Positions 8,501 through 15,474 are shown, numbered from the stretch's first letter. The stretch is 53,949 bases of DNA from Bacteroidota bacterium (GCA_003164895.1 PLUL01000056.1:1-53949); one strand, 5' to 3'. The notes: generated by a model from the letters alone, not told the origin. Translations and numbers: made by a program.

Positions 8501-9434
8501 TTCCATTCTGGCTGCGATAATAAATATTTATGTTTTACTTTTTGCGATTTCTGTTATTGTTGCAATAATACTTTCGGAATATGTAACAAAACCGTTGCAG
8601 CTCATTCAGGAAAAACTCAGTAAAATAAAATTAGGAAAAGAAAGTGAACAGATAGAATGGAAATCTCAGGATGAAATTGGAAGTCTGGTGAATGAATACA
8701 ACCGGATGATTGGAGAATTACAAATGAGCGCAGAATTATTGGCAAAGTCAGAGCGTGAAACTGCTTGGAGAGAAATGGCAAAACAAGTGGCACACGAAAT
8801 AAAAAATCCACTTACGCCAATGAAACTGAGCATCCAACATCTTCAGCGCATTTGGAAAAATAAAGATGATGACATGGATAAAAAAATTGGACGAATCACT
8901 GAAACATTAATTGAACAAATAGAAACTCTTTCTGTTATAGCAAGTGAATTTTCAAACTTTGCAAAAATGCCTGCTAATGTAAATGAGAAGATTGACATGA
9001 AAAATGTTTTGGAAAATGCCATTTCACTTTTTAAAGATTCTACCGATACGGAAATAGAATTTTCAAGCGATGTGGAAGCGGCAATTATTTATGCAGACAA
9101 AGAACAGTTGCTGCGCGTGTTCAACAATCTTCTGAAAAATGCCATTCAGGCAATTCCTGAAAACGTACAGGGGAAAATCCAGATAACAATCGAAAAGAAA
9201 GAAAAAAATTTCCTTGTGAAAATTAAAGATAACGGAACAGGAATTAATGAAGAACAAGTAAATAAAATTTTCACTCCCAATTTTACAACTAAAACTGGAG
9301 GTATGGGACTCGGGCTTGCAATGGTGAAAAGTATTGTGGAATCATTCAACGGAAAAATATGGTTTGAAACCAAAAGCGGCATCGGCACAACTTTTTTTAT
9401 TTCCATTCCTGAACATCAGGCTGTTAATAGTTAA
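5595..9434 (+). CDS. Giant membrane-bound sensor histidine kinase (NtrY-like catalytic core)
   Basis: A 1279-residue kinase. The N-terminal half is a multi-pass membrane region (a helix near residues 12-32, then about eight between 210 and 495), followed by a long extracytoplasmic stretch, two close helices near residues 755-815, a second sensory segment and a last helix near 965-990. Then come a HAMP linker (TKPLQLIQEKLSKIKLG...), the phosphoacceptor H1067 in VAHEIKNPLTPMKLSIQHL, the N box NNLLKNAIQAI, and G boxes DNGTGI and GGMGLGLAM. The AWREMAKQVAHEIKNPLTPM motif resembles NtrY. No response regulator is adjacent, so it is an orphan kinase. The start is fixed by the promoter box directly upstream. 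The signal sensed is unknown. Confidence 0.88.
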   Translation: MQKTTNIGKFFRSRFFLLFSSMLFFASAFFISGKKNADFDSTLKKFENIFDRKEVLAKKELSNLSEKVKTWTYKKLFGEKPDYYENLFDKEGLVFLIFENDTLRFWTDNTVAVDNRLSQNNFNEKIVKLPNGWFEAVKFHAGKKELVALVLLKRDYAYQNKYLSNEFQDEFDISGEVDIQIDADKDANEKKGDASVFSGYAYDKNGGYLCTLIFPYASSGSTFIFYFAILLNILGLFLVLRFLQKESVLLSRKIGNGWGLVLFVFMVAAFRFISVEFDFPKVFYETKLFNPELFGDATSVWLGSLGDLLINAILLFYLVFYCCNKIKEEHYNSYLQERDKKNILQWIFVVAIIIFLFFCSRVINYLFSGIINNSNIPYTLNDVFSQNIYTYLSLAVIGLFFVSYFLLLDKAASVLHRLSFERKLLIAIISSAITLFIFLSRLLGTTDFNLILWPVFLFLLIVWVKNHQNAYPFSLIVILLFVISFFSAHVVIKFSEAKEHDSRKVFAQKLAAEQDPLAEHLFSKMEMSISTDTSLINILFHPHKRKYPAKPYTKTNAFTKTLVEKYFSGYWEKYDIRISVYDTICFPLVQGSAPDRDNLSYFEDVIGTHAIPTECSDFFYLTKSTGRISYLARIPLTQTVLTNKHTKDFSYRIGDLYIEFDSHLISDEIGFPELLLDRKLNFLSSVLGNEYSYAKYKSGKLVSYHGKFPYDLTAEIFFPDSTAGKEFPKTYYKDLTNYEHLLYMPSPDSLVVISKKSEGAITMATTFSYLFAFFSLLLLLLILLRVLIFEKSFRIASFRSRIQYVLVAIVLVSLLLFGGGTIYYIVQDYETKNLEAIHEKTSSALIEIEGKLGSNDEFLPSQKDYATYLLKKYSSVFFTDINLYSKDGDLLASSVSKIFDEGILSRKMCPQAYHEMALHQKLEFINTEQIGKLNYLSAYFPLKNEKGEVLAFLNLPYFARQSELEKEISSILAAIINIYVLLFAISVIVAIILSEYVTKPLQLIQEKLSKIKLGKESEQIEWKSQDEIGSLVNEYNRMIGELQMSAELLAKSERETAWREMAKQVAHEIKNPLTPMKLSIQHLQRIWKNKDDDMDKKIGRITETLIEQIETLSVIASEFSNFAKMPANVNEKIDMKNVLENAISLFKDSTDTEIEFSSDVEAAIIYADKEQLLRVFNNLLKNAIQAIPENVQGKIQITIEKKEKNFLVKIKDNGTGINEEQVNKIFTPNFTTKTGGMGLGLAMVKSIVESFNGKIWFETKSGIGTTFFISIPEHQAVNS

Positions 9435-9469
9435 CCATCTTCTGCGAATTATTAACTGATATTTAATTT

Positions 9470-9477
9470 TATTTTTG
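9470..9477 (+). promoter_or_regulatory. -7 promoter box of the acyl-CoA operon
   Basis: TATTTTTG, an exact TAnnTTTG match, lies 32 nt before the GTG start at 9510 and 36 nt after the kinase stop. This suggests the five-gene acyl-CoA operon has its own promoter rather than depending on kinase read-through. No clear -33 element. Confidence 0.45.
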
Positions 9478-9509
9478 TCGGAATGCATTATTCTTAATCC
9501 TATTTTTTT

Positions 9510-9917
9510 GTGAATCGTCCAATCAGAGTTTTAGTTGCAAAAGTTGGTCTTGATGGTCACGACAGAGGCGCGAAAGTCATTGCATCATTTCTGCGCGATG
9601 CAGGAATGGAAGTGATTTACACCGGACTTCGTCAAACTGCCGAGATGGTTGTGAATTCCGCTTTGCAGGAAGATGTGGATGTAATCGGCATCAGCATTTT
9701 ATCCGGAGCACATAACACCGTGTTTCCAAAAATTCTTTTGCAGATGAAAGAAAAAGGTTTGAACGATGTACTTCTCACAGGTGGAGGAATTATTCCAGAT
9801 AAGGATATGAAAAAGTTAAATGAAATGGGAGTGGGAAAACTTTTCCCTCCGGGAACCGATACAAAAGAAATTATTCAGTATATAACAAATTGGGTAAAGG
9901 AACATAGAAAATTCTAA
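9510..9917 (+). CDS. Methylmalonyl-CoA mutase, cobalamin-binding (small) subunit
   Basis: A 135-residue stand-alone B12-binding domain. It has the base-off motif: DGHDRG (DxHxxG, whose His coordinates cobalt), SILSG (SxL) and TGGGI (GG). It should pair with a separate catalytic barrel; the only one in the window is encoded 15.5 kb away at 25428-27008 on the other strand. Together they would interconvert methylmalonyl-CoA and succinyl-CoA. The start is GTG: the upstream ATG at 9483 runs into a stop after four codons. First gene of a tightly packed operon (1 nt to the next gene). Confidence 0.92.
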   Translation: MNRPIRVLVAKVGLDGHDRGAKVIASFLRDAGMEVIYTGLRQTAEMVVNSALQEDVDVIGISILSGAHNTVFPKILLQMKEKGLNDVLLTGGGIIPDKDMKKLNEMGVGKLFPPGTDTKEIIQYITNWVKEHRKF

Positions 9918-9918
9918 C

Positions 9919-10131
9919 ATGAATTTTTCAGAAATAGTTCAGTTAAGTGTTCAGCAACGGATTGTATTGGTAGATGCCATTTGGGAAAGCATTACAGCTG
10001 ACCGCAGAAAAACTCCGCTTAGCGAAGAAGAAATTGACGAAGCCCAGAAAAGAATTATTGCCGCTCAGAAAAAACCTTCGTACCTGAGCCAATGGGAGAA
10101 AATGAAAAATATTAGAGAAAAGAAAAAATAA
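9919..10131 (+). CDS. Addiction-module antitoxin-like protein (orphan)
   Basis: A 70-residue protein whose layout matches the putative addiction module component family (PF09720/TIGR02574): an N-terminal IVQLSVQQRIVLVDAIWESI helix pair, then PLSEEEIDEAQKRIIAAQKKP and a basic tail. In that family the gene is usually followed by a RelE/ParE toxin. Here the next gene, 5 nt on, is a crotonase, and no toxin is visible. It may be an antitoxin relic, or a protein with another job co-opted into the acyl-CoA operon. Confidence 0.7.
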   Translation: MNFSEIVQLSVQQRIVLVDAIWESITADRRKTPLSEEEIDEAQKRIIAAQKKPSYLSQWEKMKNIREKKK

Positions 10132-10136
10132 ATTCT

Positions 10137-10766
10137 ATGACTTTCCAAAACCTACTCACAAAAACCGAAGGTGGAATTTTTACTATCATCGTTAATCGTC
10201 CCGATAAGCTTAATGCGCTAAATAAACTTACAGTTCAGGAAATTGGGAAAGCGATTCAGCAGGCAAAGATTGATACTGAGGTTAAGGCAATAATTATTAC
10301 AGGTTCCGGCACAAAAGGTTTTGTTGCAGGCGCTGATATTGCTGAATTTATCGGACTCACTCCCGAGCAAGGGAAAGAAATATCGCAGGCAGGACAAGAT
10401 GTTTTTAAATCCATTGAAGATTGTCCAAAGCCGGTTGTTGCGGGAGTAAATGGTTTTGCGCTCGGTGGCGGATGCGAACTTGCCATGGCATGTCATGTGC
10501 GTGTGGCGAGTGATAATGCAAAGTTCGGACAGCCCGAAGTGAATCTTGGATTGATTGCTGGTTATGGAGGAACACAGCGCCTTATCCGATATGTTGGAAA
10601 AACAAAAGCAATGGAACTTCACCTTACGGGAGATATGATTTCGGCAGAACAGGCACTGCAATTCGGATTGGTGAATCAAGTTACCACGCAAGAGCAACTG
10701 ATTTCCAAGTGTGTTGAAATAATTACGAATAAGGAATTCAATAAAACAAATTTCTATGGAAATTAA
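10137..10766 (+). CDS. Crotonase-family protein lacking the C-terminal region (truncated paralog)
   Basis: A 209-residue enoyl-CoA hydratase/isomerase homologue. It aligns residue for residue with the full 260-residue copy at 11203, at roughly three-quarters identity, up to about residue 193. It then diverges and stops after an unrelated tail (TNKEFNKTNFYGN). The oxyanion-hole segments (AGADIAEF, GGGCELAMA) and both catalytic-type glutamates (GGCE and GQPE) remain. The lost C-terminal helices normally cover the active site and help form the hexamer. The last codons overlap the MaoC gene start. It may be a decaying duplicate or an altered subunit. Confidence 0.8.
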   Translation: MTFQNLLTKTEGGIFTIIVNRPDKLNALNKLTVQEIGKAIQQAKIDTEVKAIIITGSGTKGFVAGADIAEFIGLTPEQGKEISQAGQDVFKSIEDCPKPVVAGVNGFALGGGCELAMACHVRVASDNAKFGQPEVNLGLIAGYGGTQRLIRYVGKTKAMELHLTGDMISAEQALQFGLVNQVTTQEQLISKCVEIITNKEFNKTNFYGN

Positions 10767-11166
10767 AATAGTTAGCGGCTTTCAATATAAATATGAATTC
10801 AGTTTTTCCAACGATGATATTGTTGGATTTGCTAAAGTTTCGGGCGATGCAAATCCCATTCACTTGGATGAGGAGTACGCAAAAAAAACAATCTTCAAAA
10901 CCAGAATCGTTCATGGTTTTTTAGGAGGAAGTGTTTTCTCCAAAGTATTCGGAACAATTGTTCCGGGCGAAGGAACCATTTATTTATCTCAGACGTTGAA
11001 ATTTATGGGACCGATGTATATCGGTGTAAAATATATTGCGCTGTTTGATTTTGTAGAGGTGGATGCAATTAAACATCGCGCAAAAGTTATTACAAAAATT
11101 ACGGATATGAATAATAACGTAATCATTCAAGGCGAAGCATTGGTGCAGAATCCGAATAAGATTTGA
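10756..11166 (+). CDS. MaoC-like (R)-specific enoyl-CoA hydratase
   Basis: A 136-residue single hot-dog domain. The hydratase-2 motif is present: SGDANPIHLDEEYA supplies the catalytic Asp and His, followed by IVHGFLGGS. The size and motifs fit PhaJ-type (R)-enoyl-CoA hydratases that add water to trans-2-enoyl-CoA to give the (R)-3-hydroxyacyl product. The start overlaps the end of the truncated crotonase by 11 nt, so translation is probably coupled. Substrate chain length cannot be read from sequence. Confidence 0.87.
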   Translation: MEIKIVSGFQYKYEFSFSNDDIVGFAKVSGDANPIHLDEEYAKKTIFKTRIVHGFLGGSVFSKVFGTIVPGEGTIYLSQTLKFMGPMYIGVKYIALFDFVEVDAIKHRAKVITKITDMNNNVIIQGEALVQNPNKI

Positions 11167-11202
11167 TTTCAGGCAGAAACTTTATTTTAAACTAATTTCC
11201 GT

Positions 11203-11985
11203 ATGACGACTTTCCAGAATTTGCTCACCAAACTCGAAAATAGAATTCTCACCATCACCGTCAATCGTCCAGATAAATTAAACGCGCTGAACAAACAAAC
11301 CGTTCAGGAAATCGGAAAAGTAATTCAGCAGGCAAAGGATGATGCTGAGGTAAAGTCAATAATCATTACCGGTGCAGGAACAAAAAGTTTTGTGTCGGGT
11401 GCTGACATTAATGAACTGGTGAATCTTTCGATAGAACAAGGAAAAGAAATGGCACAAAGCGGACAAGATATTTTTAAAACCATTGAAGATTGCCCCAAGC
11501 CGGTGATTGCCGCTGTAAATGGTTATGCGTTGGGAGGAGGATGCGAACTTGCCATGGCATGTCATTTGCGTGTGGCAAGCAGCAACGCAGTGTTTGGGCA
11601 GCCAGAAGTTAAATTGGGTTTGATTTCGAGTTATGGCGGAACACAACGCCTTATTCAGTATGTAGGAAAAACAAAAGCAGTTGAACTTCATCTCACCGGA
11701 GATTTAATTTCGGCAGATGAGGCGCTTCGTTTGGGTTTGGTAAATTACGTTACCACTCAGGAACAACTTATACCAAAGTGCCTGGAGATTCTTGAAAAGA
11801 TAAAATCAAAATCCCCAAAAGCGGTGGGTGGTGTTATAACCGCCATGAATGCTTTTTTCATTAGCGGAGTGGATGGTTTTAAAACCGAAGTGAACGAGTT
11901 TGGCAAATGTTTTTCATCGGAAGATTTTAAAGAAGGCACTTCTGCCTTTTTAGAAAAGCGCAAACCAAATTTCAGCGGAAAGTAG
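11203..11985 (+). CDS. Enoyl-CoA hydratase/crotonase
   Basis: A 260-residue protein of full family length. It has the CoA-binding and oxyanion-hole segments SGADINEL and YALGGGCELAMACHLRVAS, with Glu in GGCE and GQPE at the two catalytic positions of crotonase, and the normal C-terminal helical region (about residues 195-260). It hydrates short-chain trans-2-enoyl-CoA esters to (S)-3-hydroxyacyl-CoA in beta-oxidation. Last gene of the operon starting at 9510, and the apparent source or sister of the truncated copy at 10137. Confidence 0.92.
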   Translation: MTTFQNLLTKLENRILTITVNRPDKLNALNKQTVQEIGKVIQQAKDDAEVKSIIITGAGTKSFVSGADINELVNLSIEQGKEMAQSGQDIFKTIEDCPKPVIAAVNGYALGGGCELAMACHLRVASSNAVFGQPEVKLGLISSYGGTQRLIQYVGKTKAVELHLTGDLISADEALRLGLVNYVTTQEQLIPKCLEILEKIKSKSPKAVGGVITAMNAFFISGVDGFKTEVNEFGKCFSSEDFKEGTSAFLEKRKPNFSGK

Positions 11986-12057
11986 TTTCTTTACAAATTC
12001 ATTTCTAGGTACGCGCAGCAAACAGCATATTTCGTGTTGGTACTTCAAAAATTTAAT

Positions 12058-12083
12058 GTGGCGGACTTTATGTCTGCCATTTT
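12058..12083 (+). repeat. 26-bp direct repeat, copy 1 (hairpin-forming)
   Basis: GTGG(C)GGACTTT(A)TGTCTGCCATTTT; the bracketed bases differ in copy 2 at 13171-13196. Within it GGCGGAC and GTCTGCC pair around TTTAT, followed by ATTTT, so it could also act as a weak terminator for the crotonase operon. The two copies bracket the acyltransferase gene. Confidence 0.65.
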
Positions 12084-12116
12084 AAATTTCACTCAAATCG
12101 TATCAGGGGAATTGCT

Positions 12117-13055
12117 TCAGTGAATTGAATTAAGAATAAACTTTCGGCTCCATCTTAAAAAATTATTTTCCACAATTTGATTGAATAGTATTGATGCAGT
12201 AATGGTGGTTATAATGACCAGTGATTTAGACAGACCGATATCAGGGGGAATAACCATGGTTATTACAGGACCGAACAGGTACATTGCATACGAAGCATCT
12301 CCCGTAATTTTAAATACGCCGGCTAATTTTTTATTTACCGGAACAGCTTTTTCATAGGCAGTGATAAAGCAGACAATGGAAAACGATACTATTCCATATA
12401 CCACATAAGAAAACGGATCTTCATAGGTTATATTCACAGCTAAAAGCAATAGTCCGCTTACTATGGCAACAAGAAGAATAATGGTTTTAGGTATCGTTTT
12501 ATAAAATCGCATGGATAAGAACGAGCTTAAGATACCCAGTAGGAATTCCCAAAGATGAGGACCCAACAAAAAATTAAGCAAAGAACCTTTTAAACTCAGC
12601 GAGGATAGATCTATAAAAGTTACAAAGGTGGAAGCTGCCAGCAGTAAAAAAAATACGGAATATTGAAATCGGGATGGAAGCAAGTAGGCAATTACACCAA
12701 TGAGAAAATAAAAATACAGTTCGTAAGAAAGGCTCCAGCTGACACCAAGCACAGCATAATGTCCGGGGATCAATAGAAAAGTTTTAATTGAGGAAATATC
12801 AACCTTGTAAGGAAGTATTACATACAACACCATCAATGCAACCCAATACAAAAAGAATATTTTGGTTGATCTGTTAACGATGAACTTAAATGCGTTGGGG
12901 CGGGCAGCAGAAAAAAGCGTGTAGTACATGACAAAGCCGCTTATTACAAAAAAAATGTCCACTCCTTTATAACCCGAATGGATGAGATCTAAATGAAAAA
13001 AAAGCACCAGTAAAGCAGCAATGAACCGGAGGAATTGTAACGTGTATAGAGTCAT
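12117..13055 (-). CDS. Acyltransferase family 3 membrane protein
   Basis: A 312-residue integral membrane O-acyltransferase (OafA/WecH type) with about ten membrane helices. The N-terminal signature is clear: LQFLRFIAALLVLFFHLD, where the His is catalytic in the family, and GYKGVDIFFVISGFVMYYT. Such enzymes move acetyl or succinyl groups onto envelope glycans. The protein ends around residue 312 without an SGNH domain. The gene lies alone between two 26-bp repeats, next to the 21-bp array, which suggests a locally inserted unit. A -7 box is at 13087. Confidence 0.9.
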   Translation of the reverse strand: MTLYTLQFLRFIAALLVLFFHLDLIHSGYKGVDIFFVISGFVMYYTLFSAARPNAFKFIVNRSTKIFFLYWVALMVLYVILPYKVDISSIKTFLLIPGHYAVLGVSWSLSYELYFYFLIGVIAYLLPSRFQYSVFFLLLAASTFVTFIDLSSLSLKGSLLNFLLGPHLWEFLLGILSSFLSMRFYKTIPKTIILLVAIVSGLLLLAVNITYEDPFSYVVYGIVSFSIVCFITAYEKAVPVNKKLAGVFKITGDASYAMYLFGPVITMVIPPDIGLSKSLVIITTITASILFNQIVENNFLRWSRKFILNSIH

Positions 13056-13086
13056 TGCAAAAGGTGTGCTTTATGGCTTTGTGAAA

Positions 13087-13094
13087 CAAATATA
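13087..13094 (-). promoter_or_regulatory. -7 promoter box of the acyltransferase gene
   Basis: The minus strand reads TATATTTG, an exact TAnnTTTG, ending 31 nt before the ATG at 13055. No matching -33 element was found. The box lies inside the segment bounded by the two 26-bp repeats, so the gene carries its promoter with it. Confidence 0.5.
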
Positions 13095-13170
13095 CATAAG
13101 GAACACACATCCTTCATCCGTTGCTGTGCTTGGAAATACCCGGATAACTGCGTTGAACGGTTATGTGAAG

Positions 13171-13196
13171 GTGGAGGACTTTTTGTCTGCCATTTT
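13171..13196 (+). repeat. 26-bp direct repeat, copy 2
   Basis: Same orientation as 12058-12083 and identical at 24 of 26 positions, with A and T at the two variable sites. The stem seen in copy 1 is weaker here. It lies 36 bp before the start of the 21-bp array. It may be a target duplication, a small palindromic repeat family, or the edge of a recombined segment. Confidence 0.6.
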
Positions 13197-13232
13197 CTTT
13201 TAGATAGGTTGTTTTGTCATATTCCTGAGTGC

Positions 13233-13673
13233 AATAGTTGTTATCGTAATTACAATAGTTACTATTGTAATTGGAATAGTTATTATCCTAATTGGGATAT
13301 GTACTATTGTAATTGGGATATGTATTATTGTAATTAGGATAAGTACTATTGTAATTGGGAAAACACTTATCCTGATTCAGATAATTGTTATTGTAATTGA
13401 GAAAACAAATATTGTAATTCAGATAAGTACTTTCATAATTGGGAAAACACTTATCCTAATTAGGATTCCAGTTATTGTAATTACGATTCCTGTTTTCCTA
13501 ATTGGGATTCCTGTAATTGTAATCATGATTCCTGTTTTCCTGATTAGGATACCTGGAATAGTAATTACTATTCATGTTTTCATAATTAGGATTCCTGTTA
13601 TTGTAATTACAATTCCTGTTTTCTCAATTACAATACCTGTAATTGCTATTAGGATTCATATTTTCATGATTAC
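13233..13673. repeat. Tandem array: 21 degenerate units of exactly 21 bp
   Basis: Cutting the sequence every 21 bases gives 21 consecutive units with no indel. The core at unit positions 15-19 is TAATT (16 of 21 units have AATT, others GATT, AATC or TATT). Many cores sit in dyads such as ATCCTAATTAGGAT and ATTGTAATTACAAT. Units 12-21 alternate strictly between an ATTGTAATT-like type and a TTTTCCTAATT-like type, a 42-bp higher order; units 7-11 alternate GAAAAC and GATAA starts. The array fills most of the 712-bp gap between the acyltransferase and the T9SS gene at 13768. There are no spacers, so it is not CRISPR. Confidence 0.95.
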
Positions 13674-13740
13674 GCTCATGGTTTGTAAAGTGAACGATGG
13701 CAAAAAACGCCTTACTATATATAAAGGAAGAATTAATGTG

Positions 13741-13748
13741 TATCTTTG
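13741..13748 (+). promoter_or_regulatory. -7 promoter box of the T9SS cargo gene
   Basis: TATCTTTG, an exact TAnnTTTG, ends 19 nt before the ATG at 13768 and lies 68 nt after the end of the 21-bp array. The array is therefore immediately upstream of this promoter, where it could influence it. No clear -33. Confidence 0.55.
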
Positions 13749-13767
13749 CTAAAGGAAAGATTTATAG

Positions 13768-15474
13768 ATGAAAAAATTATTTACACTCTCACTTATTACA
13801 TTTTTTTTCTCCGTTACTTATTCTTTTGCACAACATGCAGGAAGTTTAGATAATACGTTTAATGGAAATGGAATTGATACAACATCTGTATCACATGTCG
13901 ATCAGGATTATGCTTTTGCAGTTGTTGTGCAAAGTGATGGAAAAATTGTAGTGGGTGGAAGTGCAAATAATAGCGAATATGGTCTTGTTCGTTATAAAAG
14001 TGATGGCACTTTAGACAGTACATTTAATGGAAATGGCATTGTTAGAACCTCTGTTGGTAATTACGGTGATGGCATTCATGGATTAGCGATACAACCTGAC
14101 GGAAAAATTTTAGCAGCAGGTGGTAGTTATACTGTTACTGGTAGTGATTTTACACTTGCACGTTATAACCCCGATGGGAGTTTAGACGGTTCCTTTGGTA
14201 CAAATGGAACTGTAATCTCCTCTTTCGGTAGTAGTACCGAAAGGGCTTTTCAAATTGCTATACAAACTGATGGAAAAATTTTAGCAGGAGGACAAGGTGG
14301 TCCTGGAGGTGTTATTGCGCGCTATAAAACAAATGGGGTTTTGGACAGTAGTTTTGGTACAAACGGAAAGATTATTCCAGGGAGTCATCCTGTTTCTTTT
14401 GCTTTACAAAATGATGGAAAAATTTTAGCTGCAGGAGACTCCCTTGCTCGTTATAATACTAACGGTAGTATAGATACTACCTTTGGTATAAGAGGAAAAG
14501 TCATGACAAATGCAGGTGGAATTGTTATACAAAGTGATGGAAAACTATTACAGTTTGCTACTGGGGATACTATTAAGCGTTTCTATAGTAATGGAAATTT
14601 AGACACTACTTTTAAACTTGGAACTCCAATGGGAACGGGTATTGTGTCTACAGTGATTCAAAATGATGGAAAAATAGTAGCGGCAGCTAGTACAAGTGGT
14701 GGACCTGGAAGTGATTTTTTGCTTGAACGTTGCAAAAGCAATGGTAGTTTAGATAGTACTTTTGGTACAAACGGAAAAGTTACCACATCTATTGGAATTA
14801 TTAACTGGGTTCATGCACTTGCATTGCAAAGTGATGGAAAAATTATAGCAGCAGGTACTACATGGAATGGTACCCGATATGATTTTGCTGTTGTGCGTTA
14901 TCTTGCGGCACCCTGTGTAAGTGTAAGTTTAACCTTAACACAAGATATTGTAAATCCTTTATTATGGTGGAGTCATGATACTATAATAGGAGGCACGTCT
15001 CCATTTACTTATTACTGGACATTTGGTGATGGCAACACTTCTAATGTTCCAAATCCATCGCATACATACTCGGTATCTGGGCATTATGCAATTTCTTTAA
15101 CTGTTACTGATGCAAACGGCTGTACAAGTTCTACAATGGATTCAACTTACAGAATACAATCGCCAGGTATTATGCAATATTTTAATGTAGTTTTTACTGG
15201 AACAGAGAGTTTGCAAAACAATAATGAGTTTTCTATTAATCCCAATCCCACTACTGGAATGTTTAATGTGCTAATGAATAAACCTGCCCGTTCGGCAGGC
15301 GGGTATGAAAATGTGCAAATTAAAATATTTGATATTTTAGGAGAATGTATTTATCAGCACATCGTCACATCTGCAAATCAACAAATTGATTTAAGCGAAG
15401 CGTGTAGTGGTATTTATTTTCTTCAAGTAAAAACTCCTGATGGAGTAGTGGTGAAAAAAATTATGAAAGAGTGA
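13768..15474 (+). CDS. Secreted delta-60 repeat protein with PKD domain and T9SS type A sorting domain
   Basis: This 568-residue protein begins with a signal peptide (MKKLFTLSLITFFFSVTYSFAQ). Around residues 25-370 are repeated delta-60 units built on (Q)xDGKIxAxG...RYxxxGxLDxxFGxNG, likely a beta-propeller. A PKD-like domain follows (about 400-450, YYWTFGDGNTSNVPNPSHTYSVSGHYAISLTVTDANG), then a Por-secretion C-terminal domain (NPNPTTGMFNV ... DLSEACSGIYFLQVKTPDG). It should be exported by T9SS and anchored at the cell surface. Within the sorting domain a palindromic element adds about nine residues (near PARSAGGYE). Ligand unknown. Confidence 0.88.
   Translation: MKKLFTLSLITFFFSVTYSFAQHAGSLDNTFNGNGIDTTSVSHVDQDYAFAVVVQSDGKIVVGGSANNSEYGLVRYKSDGTLDSTFNGNGIVRTSVGNYGDGIHGLAIQPDGKILAAGGSYTVTGSDFTLARYNPDGSLDGSFGTNGTVISSFGSSTERAFQIAIQTDGKILAGGQGGPGGVIARYKTNGVLDSSFGTNGKIIPGSHPVSFALQNDGKILAAGDSLARYNTNGSIDTTFGIRGKVMTNAGGIVIQSDGKLLQFATGDTIKRFYSNGNLDTTFKLGTPMGTGIVSTVIQNDGKIVAAASTSGGPGSDFLLERCKSNGSLDSTFGTNGKVTTSIGIINWVHALALQSDGKIIAAGTTWNGTRYDFAVVRYLAAPCVSVSLTLTQDIVNPLLWWSHDTIIGGTSPFTYYWTFGDGNTSNVPNPSHTYSVSGHYAISLTVTDANGCTSSTMDSTYRIQSPGIMQYFNVVFTGTESLQNNNEFSINPNPTTGMFNVLMNKPARSAGGYENVQIKIFDILGECIYQHIVTSANQQIDLSEACSGIYFLQVKTPDGVVVKKIMKE
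15283..15303 (+). repeat. GC-rich palindromic element inside a coding sequence
   Basis: CCTGCC, CGTTC, GGCAGG, then CGGG: a 6-bp perfect stem with extra complementarity, strongly GC-rich inside an AT-rich gene. It is read in frame as PARSAGG within the T9SS sorting domain, where homologues of this domain normally run without such a loop. Confidence 0.6.

Noticed and set aside
10137-11985. Crotonase pair as an assembly duplication
   Set aside because: The copies differ at about a quarter of residues and have different downstream sequence, so they are genuine paralogs.
13233-13673. CRISPR array
   Set aside because: Units are directly contiguous, degenerate and 21 bp with no unique spacers, and no cas genes are present.
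13525-13752. 75-residue Ile/Val-rich ORF as a confident gene
   Set aside because: It begins in the middle of the tandem array, has no promoter box of its own and its composition follows from the repeat; kept only as a finding.
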